64,000 nt of DNA from Pararhizobium sp. (GTDB lineage: Bacteria; Pseudomonadota; Alphaproteobacteria; Rhizobiales; Rhizobiaceae). The DNA lies in assembly GCA_030655075.1 (NCBI GenBank), contig JAURWE010000055.1, forward strand, positions 1 to 64,000, in the 5' to 3' direction. This document shows, one piece after another, positions 1 to 7,603 of this stretch; position 1 is the stretch's first letter, and each line of letters begins with the position of its first letter. The notes beneath the pieces were generated by a model. It searched no databases. It was not told where the DNA came from and saw only the letters and a list, made by a program, of their open reading frames with translations. Both the position numbers and the translations under genes were made by a program.

Positions 1-363
1 CGAGGTCAGCTGGTTCTTGAGTTCGGTCAGTTCCTTGTTGATCTTGTCCTTGTCAACGCCCGGTTCGCGGGCAGCGACCAGCTTGGCCTTGATTTCGGAC
101 ACGATGTCGATGGCGGCTTCCATGCCGGTGTAGGCAGTGTCAACCTTGGCAGCGCCGAGGCCGAGGGCGTCAGAAACAGTGCCGAGGGCCTTGTTGTCCG
201 AGCGCATGGTCGTCGCGATCGACCAGTAAGCAGCGTTGTCGCTGGCACTGCCGACGCGGTAACCGGAAGAAATACGGCCCTGCGTGGTTTCCATGTCGTT
301 GTTGATGGAACGCAGGGTATCAAGTGCTGCCAAGGCGGCAGAGTTCGTCATAATGCTCGTCAT
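1..363 (-). CDS. flaA: Flagellin, N-terminal part (cut by window edge)
   Basis: Structural subunit of the flagellar filament, exported through the flagellar type III apparatus. Only the first 121 codons are in the window, reading from ATG at 363 to the left edge with no stop. The N-terminus has the conserved flagellin D0/D1 signature: residues such as NNDMETTQGRISSGYRV and SASDNAAYWSIATTMRSD are typical of rhizobial flagellins. A ribosome binding site (AGAGGGAC) lies about 8 nt upstream. It follows fliP in the same direction after a 340-bp gap, and rhizobia usually carry several flagellin genes here, so more copies probably continue to the left. Confidence 0.95.
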   Translation of the reverse strand, partial: MTSIMTNSAALAALDTLRSINNDMETTQGRISSGYRVGSASDNAAYWSIATTMRSDNKALGTVSDALGLGAAKVDTAYTGMEAAIDIVSEIKAKLVAAREPGVDKDKINKELTELKNQLTS

Positions 364-703
364 AAGAATTGTCCCTCTAGGTGACTAGATACAATGGTTT
401 AGGGGACATACCGGACTGTAATAACTACCGGTGATGACGGTTCGGCATCATGCCACTCGGCTCCTCAAACTGGGATACCAAACCCGTCATGTGGAGCAAA
501 ACTGGCAGCGATTCATTGCCAATGTCTTAACCGATTGGCAAGGTTTCGGAGGTGCGCGAAAACGGCCGGAAAAACCGGAAATAAGTTTTCAATAATCAAA
601 TTAAATCAATCATTTAATATTCGTTTACCATGGACTGAAATACATTGCAGCGGGTGCCGTAAAGCGGCAATTCCGGCTGTATTTCAGGATGGCACGGGTC
701 TGC
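364..703. promoter_or_regulatory. Intergenic region fliP-flaA with two inverted repeats; flagellin promoter region
   Basis: This 340-bp gene-free stretch must hold the 3' end of the flg-fliP transcript and the flaA promoter, since both genes run leftward. Two inverted repeats are visible. TGAAATACA at 636-644 pairs with TGTATTTCA at 678-686 and encloses a perfect TGCCG(TAAAG)CGGCA hairpin at 655-669. TTGCCAAT at 516-523 pairs with ATTGGCAA at 534-541. Neither is followed by a clear T-run. An AT-rich block lies at about 584-630. No convincing sigma-factor hexamers were identified, so the exact promoter is unassigned. Confidence 0.5.
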
Positions 704-1441
704 TCAGGTAAAGGAGCGGACGAGGCTGCCAACGAGCAGGTTCCAGCCGTCGATGAGAACGAAGAACAGGATCTTGAACGGAAGCGAAATCGAGGTGGGC
801 GGCAGCATCATCATGCCCATGGCCATGGTGATGGTGGCGACGATCAGATCGATGACGAGAAACGGCAGCATGATGAGAAAGCCGATTTCAAAGCCGCGGC
901 GGATTTCGGAAATCATGAAGGCCGGGACGACGACGCGCAGGTCGAGAACATCGCCCGTGCGGACGGTCTGGCCGCGCTCTTCGGCGATATCGATGAACAG
1001 ATCCAGATCCTTGTCGCGGGTGTTTGCCATCATGAATTCGCGGAACGGAACGGCAATGCGGGTGATCGCCTCGGTCTCGGAGATCTGGTTTTCGAGCAGC
1101 GGATTGACACCGGTCTGCCAGGCGCGATCGAAGGTCGGCGCCATGACGTAGAAAGTCATGAACAGGGCCAGGCTGACCATGATCATGTTCGACGGTGTGG
1201 TGGCGAGGCCCATGCCCGAGCGCAGAATGGCAAAGGCGATGACGAAGCGCGGAAAGCTCGTCACCATGATGAGAATGCCGGGCGCGACCGACAGGACCGT
1301 CAGCAGGCCGAAGGTGCGAATGATCCAGGCAGCAGCAGAGCCGTCAATAGGCGTGTTGAGGATATCGCCGGGAAGACCCTGAGCGCCAGCTATTCCGGTC
1401 ATCGCCATCATGGCGACGAAAACTGCGAGGATGCGAATCAT
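704..1441 (-). CDS. fliP: Flagellar biosynthesis protein FliP
   Basis: Core membrane component of the flagellar type III export gate, together with FliQ and FliR (neither is in this window). The 245-aa product has a cleavable-looking hydrophobic N-terminus and the family's membrane segments, including the conserved TSFPRFVIAFAILR region after the first helix and the VPAFMISEIRRGFEIGF segment before the C-terminal hydrophobic pair. Length matches the family. The start codon overlaps the fliL stop by 4 nt (ATGA), indicating translational coupling. It is the last gene of the long minus-strand flg operon before flaA. Confidence 0.96.
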   Translation of the reverse strand: MIRILAVFVAMMAMTGIAGAQGLPGDILNTPIDGSAAAWIIRTFGLLTVLSVAPGILIMVTSFPRFVIAFAILRSGMGLATTPSNMIMVSLALFMTFYVMAPTFDRAWQTGVNPLLENQISETEAITRIAVPFREFMMANTRDKDLDLFIDIAEERGQTVRTGDVLDLRVVVPAFMISEIRRGFEIGFLIMLPFLVIDLIVATITMAMGMMMLPPTSISLPFKILFFVLIDGWNLLVGSLVRSFT

Positions 1442-1944
1442 TCAATCACAAAGGTCCTGAACATCACATTGGTTACGCGCCCTTCGGAGCGAAGGTCAAC
1501 CCGTTCCTGGATGTCATCCTTGAGATATTGAAATCCGCGCGGTCCCTGGATCTGCTGAAGCGAGACTGTCCGCAGGTAAGCAATAATGTCCTGATGGATC
1601 TGTTCGGAGATGGCGACGTCGGGTTTTCCGTTGAAAAGCAGGGCGACATCGAGCCTGACCCAGTTTTCAGACGGGTAGGACAGGTTGCTGGTGATGGGCT
1701 CCAGCTGCACGACGCCATTTTCCTCGGTGGAGATATGGGTGAGCCCTTCCTCCTCTTTCTTGCCGCCATGCTCTGCCTTGGCCTCGCCGGCGGCTGCCTC
1801 TACGGCGGCCGGATCGGGCTTGGGCGCCAGCAGCATGCCCACACCCCAGCCTCCGCCGCCGGCAATGAGCGACAGTACGGCGATGGCCGCGATCGTGGTG
1901 ACGATCGACGACTTCTTCTTGGGGGGCTGGTCAAGCTCTTCCAT
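1438..1944 (-). CDS. fliL: Flagellar basal body-associated protein FliL
   Basis: Inner-membrane protein that associates with the stator and modulates torque. The 168-aa protein has a short lysine-containing cytoplasmic N-terminus (PPKKKSS), one membrane helix at about residues 14-35, a charged linker rich in Glu and Lys, and a C-terminal periplasmic FliL domain ending TNVMFRTFVIE. A GAGGAAG ribosome binding site precedes the ATG. It overlaps fliP by 4 nt and is separated from flgH by 123 bp that contain a rhizobial palindromic repeat. Confidence 0.94.
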   Translation of the reverse strand: MEELDQPPKKKSSIVTTIAAIAVLSLIAGGGGWGVGMLLAPKPDPAAVEAAAGEAKAEHGGKKEEEGLTHISTEENGVVQLEPITSNLSYPSENWVRLDVALLFNGKPDVAISEQIHQDIIAYLRTVSLQQIQGPRGFQYLKDDIQERVDLRSEGRVTNVMFRTFVIE

Positions 1945-2013
1945 GGTACTTCCTCAATGCATCTGTCTGAAACGCATCTGTCTCAATGGCGCGATCACTA
2001 GAAGCGTCTGTTT

Positions 2014-2062
2014 ATGCATGTCTTTGTCCCAAAACCGCTGCACACTTTTGGGAGACATGCAT
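2014..2062. repeat. Rhizobial palindromic intergenic repeat
   Basis: A near-perfect palindrome between flgH and fliL. The outer arms are ATGCATGTCT (2014-2023) and AGACATGCAT (2053-2062); the inner arms are CCCAAAA (2028-2034) and TTTTGGG (2046-2052), around a CCGCTGCACAC centre. From memory, this layout matches a short palindrome that is very abundant between genes in Rhizobiaceae genomes; I could not search for copies. Inside an operon it can form an RNA hairpin that may stabilise the upstream flgH message or lower downstream fliL expression. Confidence 0.75.
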
Positions 2063-2067
2063 TCGCG

Positions 2068-2778
2068 TCAGATCGGCGAGAACAGATCGACGATCTGCTG
2101 ACCGACCGGCGGTTGCTGCACCTCTGTCAGACGGCCGCGGCCGCCGTAGGAGATGCGCGCTTCGGCGATCTTCTCGTAGGAAATCGTGTTGCCGGCGTCG
2201 ACATCCTGCGGCCGGACGATACCGGCGACGTTGAGGATGCGCAGTTCGTGGTTGACCCGCACTTCCTGCGATCCGCTGATGATCAGGTTGCCGTTTTCCA
2301 TGACCGTCGTCACCACCGCTGCAACAAGCAGCACCAGCTTTTCGGAACGCTCCGTGGTGCCCTCGCCCTTGGTGTTGGTGTTGGAGCCATAGTTCAGGTC
2401 GCCGCTCCAGTCGTAGCTGCCGCCGGTCGACTGGCCGCTCGATCCGAGATTGATGCCGCTCTTGTTGGTGCGGCTGCGGTCGGTTTTGTTGTCGAAGGAG
2501 GCCTTGTCGTCGATGCGGATGTTGACCGTCAGGATGTCGCCGACATTGATGGCGCGCGCGTCCTTGAACAGGGCAGCCTGCGAATCACTCCACAGCGAAT
2601 AGCCGTTGACGACATGGCGGGGCTCTTTCGGATACATCGCCATCTGCTGCGTCTGGCCATATTGCAGGCCGCTGCCGATCGGGCTCATCTCCGGTGCCCG
2701 GCCGATCTCGCGGATCGTCTGGCTGTCGCAGCCGGTTAGGGCAAGGGCAGTCGCAATGACCGGTACAAGATATTTCAT
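2068..2778 (-). CDS. flgH: Flagellar L-ring protein FlgH
   Basis: Outer-membrane lipoprotein that builds the L-ring around the flagellar rod. The 236-aa product starts with a lipoprotein signal, MKYLVPVIATALALTGC, with the lipobox LTGC placing the lipidated cysteine at residue 17. The C-terminal half has the conserved family segments, for example SGSQEVRVNHELRILNVAG and VRPQDVDAGNTISY, and it ends near an IVDLFSPI tail. The start overlaps the motE stop by 4 nt. Confidence 0.96.
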   Translation of the reverse strand: MKYLVPVIATALALTGCDSQTIREIGRAPEMSPIGSGLQYGQTQQMAMYPKEPRHVVNGYSLWSDSQAALFKDARAINVGDILTVNIRIDDKASFDNKTDRSRTNKSGINLGSSGQSTGGSYDWSGDLNYGSNTNTKGEGTTERSEKLVLLVAAVVTTVMENGNLIISGSQEVRVNHELRILNVAGIVRPQDVDAGNTISYEKIAEARISYGGRGRLTEVQQPPVGQQIVDLFSPI

Positions 2779-3305
2779 GACGGGTCCTTTGACGTTTTCG
2801 GATCGCTGGCCATTGAGATGATATTGGTCAGAACGGCTGCTTTTTCGGCGTCCATCTCACCAAGGATACCGCTCGACGCGCGCGGGTTGAGCTTCATGAC
2901 GATGGCGGCGGCGACTTCGGGATTGATGACTTCCATTTGCCGGGCGGCGGCATCGATCGGCATCTTCTTGTAGATCTCGACGAGACCCGCTTCAGCCCGA
3001 ACCAGAAAATCGTCGCGCCGCTTCAGCCAGTCTTCATATTCGTTGCGGCGTTTTTCCAGCGTGGCGATGCGCTCGTCGATCCCCGCCTGCAACTCCTGCA
3101 GTTCCTTCTTCTGAAGGAGATAACGCTGATCGCGGGCGGCATCGGCGATATTGGTGCAGAACTGCTGAACCTCGTCAGCCGGCCCGGCCACCGGTACGGC
3201 CGCCGTTTCCTCGGCGAAGGCGCCGGGAATGGCCAGCATGGCAACGCCAGCAATGGTAAGCGTCAATTTACGAATGGACAGCGATACGGGCGCGATTTTC
3301 ATCAT
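2775..3305 (-). CDS. motE: MotE, periplasmic chaperone for MotC
   Basis: In Sinorhizobium meliloti MotE is a periplasmic chaperone that stabilises the motility protein MotC; its place between flgI and flgH is conserved and matches here. The 176-aa product has an N-terminal signal sequence (hydrophobic residues about 10-31, ending AFA-EE), a charged coiled coil at about 60-105 (QKKELQELQAGIDERIATL), and a C-terminal MgtE-N-like domain (VINPEVAAAIVMKLNPRAS). motC itself is not in the window. Start and stop overlap flgI and flgH by 4 nt each. Confidence 0.88.
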   Translation of the reverse strand: MMKIAPVSLSIRKLTLTIAGVAMLAIPGAFAEETAAVPVAGPADEVQQFCTNIADAARDQRYLLQKKELQELQAGIDERIATLEKRRNEYEDWLKRRDDFLVRAEAGLVEIYKKMPIDAAARQMEVINPEVAAAIVMKLNPRASSGILGEMDAEKAAVLTNIISMASDPKTSKDPS

Positions 3306-4417
3306 TGCAGCACAAGCTCCGCCTGCAGGGCTCCTGCCGACTTGATTCCCTGAAGGATGGATATGATGCCATCCGGCTTGACGCCGATGCTGTTGAGGCC
3401 GGCAACCAGTGTTCTGAGGTTAGACCCCTGCAGAATGGCGACATTGCCGCCGTCGACCGCCGCCTGGATCTCGGTATCGGGCTGCACCGCCGTCACACCA
3501 TCGGAAAACGGTTCCGGCTGCACGACGGTCGGTTTTTCGGTGACCTGAACCGTCAGCGTGCCGTAACTGACGGCCACTTCGGAAATCTGGACATCCTGGC
3601 CGATGACGATGGTTCCGGTGCGCTCATTGATGACGACACGGGCCGGAACATCGGTTTCGATGACGAGGTTTTCGATGTCGGCCATCAGCCGCGAAAGATC
3701 GGCCATCTTCGGACGCTGCACGACCACGGCTTGTGAATCGCGCGCTTCGGCGATGCCGCCGCCATACTGGGTCGAAGCATAGCGGTTGATGGCTTCCGCC
3801 ATGCCGATTGCGGTCGAAAAATCCGGATTGCGCAGTTGCAGGACCAGATCGACCGAATCCTTGAAGCGCGATGGCAGTTCGCGTTCGATGATCGCGCCGT
3901 TCGGCACGCGCCCAGCGGTGGTGACGCCCTGCGTGATCGAGGCGGCATCGCCCGAAGCATTGAAGCCCGTGACGACGACGGACCCCTGTGCCACGGCATA
4001 GATCTGACCGTCGGCGCCCGAAAGCGAGGTCATGACCAGCGTGCCGCCGCGCAGCGAGGTGGAATCGCCGAGCGAGCCGACCGTCACGTCGATGCGGCTG
4101 CCGGGGCTTGCGAAGGGCGGCAGGTTGGCAGTGACGAGAACGGCGGCAATGTTCTTGGAGCGCGACTGTCCGCCTTGCGTGGAAATGCCGAGGTTCTGCA
4201 GCATGGCGCGCATCGACTGCTCGGTGAAGGGCGACGAGCGCAGGCTGTCGCCGGTGCCCTGGAGACCGACGATGAGGCCATAACCGATCAGCTGGTTTTC
4301 ACGGCCGGACTGCAGCGAGGCTACATCCTTGATGCGCGAGGCCGCAGCTGCCGGGCTGGTGACAAGCGGCAGGCATAAGATACATGAGACAAAGACCCTG
4401 AAGCACCGTTCGATCAT
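3302..4417 (-). CDS. flgI: Flagellar P-ring protein FlgI
   Basis: Periplasmic P-ring protein that forms a bushing around the rod in the peptidoglycan layer. The 371-aa product has a signal peptide (about residues 1-25, ending SPAAA-AS) and the characteristic start of the mature protein, SRIKDVASLQSGRENQLIGY, followed by GLIVGLQGTGDS. The C-terminus GVKPDGIISILQGIKSAGAL is also typical. It overlaps both flgA (4414-4417) and motE (3302-3305) by 4 nt, so the three are very probably translationally coupled. Confidence 0.97.
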   Translation of the reverse strand: MIERCFRVFVSCILCLPLVTSPAAAASRIKDVASLQSGRENQLIGYGLIVGLQGTGDSLRSSPFTEQSMRAMLQNLGISTQGGQSRSKNIAAVLVTANLPPFASPGSRIDVTVGSLGDSTSLRGGTLVMTSLSGADGQIYAVAQGSVVVTGFNASGDAASITQGVTTAGRVPNGAIIERELPSRFKDSVDLVLQLRNPDFSTAIGMAEAINRYASTQYGGGIAEARDSQAVVVQRPKMADLSRLMADIENLVIETDVPARVVINERTGTIVIGQDVQISEVAVSYGTLTVQVTEKPTVVQPEPFSDGVTAVQPDTEIQAAVDGGNVAILQGSNLRTLVAGLNSIGVKPDGIISILQGIKSAGALQAELVLQ

Positions 4418-4929
4418 TTTGCCACCACGTGAACTGTTCCGTCTGCCATGACCGTGCCGGAGACAACGATGCCGCTGTCTGTGTTGCGGACCTTGATGAA
4501 ATCACCGATGGCCGCATCCTGCAGCGGCGAGCCGCCGGCGGTGATGGTCATCGGTCCGTTGTTGAAGACGAGGCGCACGGCCGAGCCGCGCTGGACGGCG
4601 AACTGTTCCCGAAGCGCCGAGGTCAGGATGACACGGCCGGGCAGCAGGGTGCGCTTGGAGACGAGGCCTGCGATCTCGTCGATCGAACTGGCATAGCCCT
4701 CGACAAGGTTGGGATTGGTCACGGGCACCTCTTCCAGGTGAGACGCATCAAGCTCCTCGCCTGGATAGATGATCTGCTTGGGAATGACGGCGAACCGTGA
4801 TTCGGCCTGCGCCTGTCCGCCTGCAAGGAGCACAAGTCCAAGACCGGCGGCAACAGCGGCGCGCAGGCGGAAGCTGCGGCGCCCGGGTCCATTTCGATCT
4901 GCGGATTTCATTCTTTGGCCAAACGTCAT
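4414..4929 (-). CDS. flgA: P-ring assembly chaperone FlgA
   Basis: Periplasmic chaperone for assembly of FlgI into the P-ring. About 171 aa, with an N-terminal arginine-rich stretch and hydrophobic signal (LGLVLLAGGQAQA) and a SAF-like domain (residues about 50-170; YPGEELDASHLEEV, SKRTLLPGRVI, NGPMTITAGGSPLQDAAIG, GTVMADGTVHVV). I chose the ATG at 4929 because GGGAGG lies 10 nt upstream; an in-frame TTG at 4938 would abut that site. It precedes flgI with a 4-nt overlap. Confidence 0.93.
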   Translation of the reverse strand: MTFGQRMKSADRNGPGRRSFRLRAAVAAGLGLVLLAGGQAQAESRFAVIPKQIIYPGEELDASHLEEVPVTNPNLVEGYASSIDEIAGLVSKRTLLPGRVILTSALREQFAVQRGSAVRLVFNNGPMTITAGGSPLQDAAIGDFIKVRNTDSGIVVSGTVMADGTVHVVAK

Positions 4930-4946
4930 GTTCGCCAAGCCTCCCG

Positions 4947-5735
4947 TTACCTGAGATTTTTGCTGACGATCGAAGCCATTTCGTCGGCGGCCTGGATGAT
5001 CTTCGAATTCATTTCATAGGCGCGCTGCGCGGAAATGAGGTCGGTGATCTCCTTGACCGGATCGACGTTGGAAGCTTCGAGATAGTTCTGCTGAATGTGG
5101 GCGAAGCCCGGATCGTCAGGCGCGCCTTCGATGCCGGCGCCGGACGCTGGTGTTTCGCGGAAGAGATTGTCGCCGAGCGGCTCAAGGCCGGCCTCGTTGA
5201 CGAAGTTGACGAGCTGCAACTGGCCGATATCCGTCGGGATGGCGGCGCCGTCGAGACGGGCGGTGATCTGGCCGGACCGGCTGATCGTGACGTCGCTGGC
5301 ATTGGCAGGAATGGTGATGCCCGGCGAGACGCGATAACCGTCGATGGTCACCAACTCGCCGTCGGCGTTGGTGTTGAAGGCACCGGCGCGACTATAGAGC
5401 GTCGTGCCATCGGGCGATTCGATCTGGAACCAGCCGCGGCCGACCAGCGCCATGTCGAGGCTGTTGCCGGTGCTGACGAGGCTTCCCTGCAGATGAAGGT
5501 TGCGAACCGCAGAGGTCTGTACGCCGAGACCGATCATCGCGCCTTCCGGCACGATGGCCTGGTTGGATCTGTTCGGCACGCCGCTGGCGCGTTCCGTCTG
5601 ATAGAGAAGATCGGAAAACTCGGCCCGGGCTCTCTTGTAGCCGGTTGTGTTGATGTTGGCGACGTTGTTGGCGATGACTTCCAGGTTCAACTGCTGGGCG
5701 TTCATGCCGGTGGCTGCGATTGCAAGCGCTTTCAT
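4947..5735 (-). CDS. flgG: Flagellar distal rod protein FlgG
   Basis: Distal rod subunit of the basal body. The 262-aa product has the rod/hook family N-terminal motif (MNAQQLNLEVIANNVANINT, then TGYKRARAEF) and the C-terminal coil (YLEASNVDPVKEITDLISAQ, RAYEMNSKIIQAADEM), which is diagnostic for FlgG. Length equals the family norm. It lies 11 nt downstream of fliE and just upstream of flgA. Confidence 0.97.
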   Translation of the reverse strand: MKALAIAATGMNAQQLNLEVIANNVANINTTGYKRARAEFSDLLYQTERASGVPNRSNQAIVPEGAMIGLGVQTSAVRNLHLQGSLVSTGNSLDMALVGRGWFQIESPDGTTLYSRAGAFNTNADGELVTIDGYRVSPGITIPANASDVTISRSGQITARLDGAAIPTDIGQLQLVNFVNEAGLEPLGDNLFRETPASGAGIEGAPDDPGFAHIQQNYLEASNVDPVKEITDLISAQRAYEMNSKIIQAADEMASIVSKNLR

Positions 5736-5747
5736 GGATGACTTCCT

Positions 5748-6086
5748 TTAAATCGGCATTCTAACGACTTCGAGATAGGCCGAGACAATCTTGTCGCGGA
5801 AGGCGATGGCGGTCTGGAGCGACTGTTCGGCGCTCATGACGGCATCGACGACTTCGCGTGTGTTTGCCTGGCCGCGAATGCCTTCGAAGGATTTCACTTC
5901 GGCGTTCTTGACCGAATTCATGGCGTCGCTGGCCATGCTGCCCATGACTTCGGCAAAGCTCATGGACGGCGCCGTACCGCCGGCGCCGCCGAGTGCGGAC
6001 ATGCCACCTGACGGCGCTGCACCGGCAATGCCGTCCAGCGCGCCGGTCAGCGACAGGCCGCCTACTTTTCCAATTGCATCAATCAT
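5748..6086 (-). CDS. fliE: Flagellar hook-basal body complex protein FliE
   Basis: Small rod-base protein joining the MS ring to the proximal rod. The 112-aa product has a flexible Gly/Ala-rich N-terminal half and the conserved helical C-terminus (VDAVMSAEQSLQTAIAFRDK, then IVSAYLEVVRMPI). It overlaps the end of flgC by 4 nt. Confidence 0.95.
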   Translation of the reverse strand: MIDAIGKVGGLSLTGALDGIAGAAPSGGMSALGGAGGTAPSMSFAEVMGSMASDAMNSVKNAEVKSFEGIRGQANTREVVDAVMSAEQSLQTAIAFRDKIVSAYLEVVRMPI

Positions 6087-6502
6087 TGCGAAGCCCTCAG
6101 GAGGTCGATGGTTGCGGAGATCAAGTCTCGTGACTGCTTGATCGTTTGAAGATTGGCCTCGTAAGAGCGGTTGGCTTCCCTCATGTCGGCCATCTCGATC
6201 AGAATGTTGACGTTGGGCATTTTCACCATGCCCTTCGCATCTGCCGCCGGATTGCCCGGGTCGAATTCGGCGGTGAAGTCGGAATCATCGACGCCGATGC
6301 GGCGAACCTGCACGGTTGCGGCGCCGCTGGCGCGATCGACTTCCTCGTTGAAGCTGACCGTTTTGCGGCGATAGGGCTCGGCACCGGGCGTGTCGCCGGT
6401 CGAGCGTGCGTTGGCCATGTTTTCGGAGACGATCCGCAAACGGGTGGACTGGGCTTCGAGACCCGAAGCCGAAATTTTAAGGGATGCTACCAGGGGATCC
6501 AT
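6083..6502 (-). CDS. flgC: Flagellar proximal rod protein FlgC
   Basis: Proximal rod subunit. The 139-aa product begins MDPLVASLKISASGLEAQST and has the rod motif LRIVSENMANARST. A middle segment, MPNVNILIEMADMREANRSY, and a C-terminal coil are typical of FlgC. It starts 4 nt after the flgB stop and overlaps fliE by 4 nt. Confidence 0.96.
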   Translation of the reverse strand: MDPLVASLKISASGLEAQSTRLRIVSENMANARSTGDTPGAEPYRRKTVSFNEEVDRASGAATVQVRRIGVDDSDFTAEFDPGNPAADAKGMVKMPNVNILIEMADMREANRSYEANLQTIKQSRDLISATIDLLRASQ

Positions 6503-6506
6503 GATC

Positions 6507-6893
6507 TTACTTCCGCAACGTCATCAGCATCATCCGGTGAAAGGATTTCACCAGGCCTGTGCTCAGCTCGTAATCGCGCTTGATTTCGCCAGACTTCATC
6601 AGCTCTTCGGAGAGACCGACCGTGTTGCCGGATTCCTGAACGCCGGTGGAATCCTGCAGCTCGGCATCGCGCACTTCGGAGGCGTAGATCCCGTTGTCGC
6701 TGAAATGCGCGGGATTGGTGGTGGCCATCCGGGTGCTCGTGGTTTCCAGCACGGCCTTGAAGGGCGTGATGTCTTTGGCGTGATAGCCAGGCGTATTGAC
6801 GTTTGCGATGTTCCCGGAGACGACGTTCTGGCGGACTGCCAGCCATTGTGCCTGTCGGGAGGCCAGATCAAAAAGCTGAATAGGTTGCATCAT
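6507..6893 (-). CDS. flgB: Flagellar proximal rod protein FlgB
   Basis: Proximal rod subunit. The product is about 128 aa, beginning MMQPIQLFDLASRQAQWLAV and containing the rod motif GNIANVNTPGYHAKD. Two adjacent ATG codons at 6893 and 6890 are both possible starts; the open frame extends further upstream to 6917 but that part has no family similarity. A GGAG sequence lies a few nt upstream of the ATG pair. It leads the flgB-flgC-fliE-flgG set, about 126 bp downstream of the conserved membrane-protein gene. Confidence 0.94.
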   Translation of the reverse strand: MMQPIQLFDLASRQAQWLAVRQNVVSGNIANVNTPGYHAKDITPFKAVLETTSTRMATTNPAHFSDNGIYASEVRDAELQDSTGVQESGNTVGLSEELMKSGEIKRDYELSTGLVKSFHRMMLMTLRK

Positions 6894-7019
6894 GCGACTC
6901 CATGCTGATTGCTTCACAAACTATGGAAGCAATCTTGCGTGGGACTTGTCGGACGATGTGAAGCTTTGCGGGAGTGGGAACGCGCGATTAAAGAGAGGGC
7001 TGGCCGCCTGTTGGGACCG

Positions 7020-7601
7020 TCAGTTGCGCTTGAAGACGTCGCCGTTCGAGGTGACGATGACCCACTCATCCTTGCGCTTTTCGATCGTGGCAAGGCGGCT
7101 GTTGTCGGGCAGGATCGAGCCGATACGGACGATATACATGCCGGATGCATCCTCGATCAGGGCACGGCCGTTGGCGACGTGCATCAGGCGAAAGCCGGTC
7201 GAGACCGGGAACGGTTGCTCAAGGCTCGCCGCCGGGGATTTGCCGGTGTTCTTCTCTTCGCCGAGGCTGGGGACCGTGGCCGTCGTCAGCGGATCGGCCA
7301 GTCCGGGCTCGACACCGCTCTTGTCGCCGTCGGTCATCGCCAGGGGCGAGACGTTCATGACATTGCGGGGTTCGGCCTCCGGCAGATCGCGCGTCGTTCC
7401 CTGCCAGAGCGACGGCACGGAGAACTTGTCCTGATGGAAGAAGGCATACCACGGGAAAAAGGTCGCGAAAGCGGCAAGGGCAACGCCGGTTGCGCCGAGA
7501 AGCCGGTCGGTGAGCAGCGACGTGTCTTTTTTCTTGACGGGTTTCAGCGGTCCGGGAGCGATGTCCTCGATATCGTCGAAACTCTGCTTGTCGTATTTCA
7601 T
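7020..7601 (-). CDS. Conserved flagellar-cluster membrane protein, function unknown
   Basis: A 193-aa protein between fliI and flgB, a place occupied by an uncharacterised gene in other rhizobial flagellar clusters. It has a cytoplasmic N-terminus rich in Asp and Lys (residues 1-30), one membrane helix at about 34-53 (GATGVALAAFATFFPWYAFF), a Pro/Ser-rich linker, and a small C-terminal domain (about 130-193) with beta-strand character. FliJ often follows fliI in other bacteria, but this protein is membrane-anchored rather than a coiled coil, so I do not call it FliJ. Its stop is 2 nt from the fliI start region, so it is co-transcribed with fliI. Confidence 0.85.
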   Translation of the reverse strand: MKYDKQSFDDIEDIAPGPLKPVKKKDTSLLTDRLLGATGVALAAFATFFPWYAFFHQDKFSVPSLWQGTTRDLPEAEPRNVMNVSPLAMTDGDKSGVEPGLADPLTTATVPSLGEEKNTGKSPAASLEQPFPVSTGFRLMHVANGRALIEDASGMYIVRIGSILPDNSRLATIEKRKDEWVIVTSNGDVFKRN

Positions 7602-7603
7602 CT

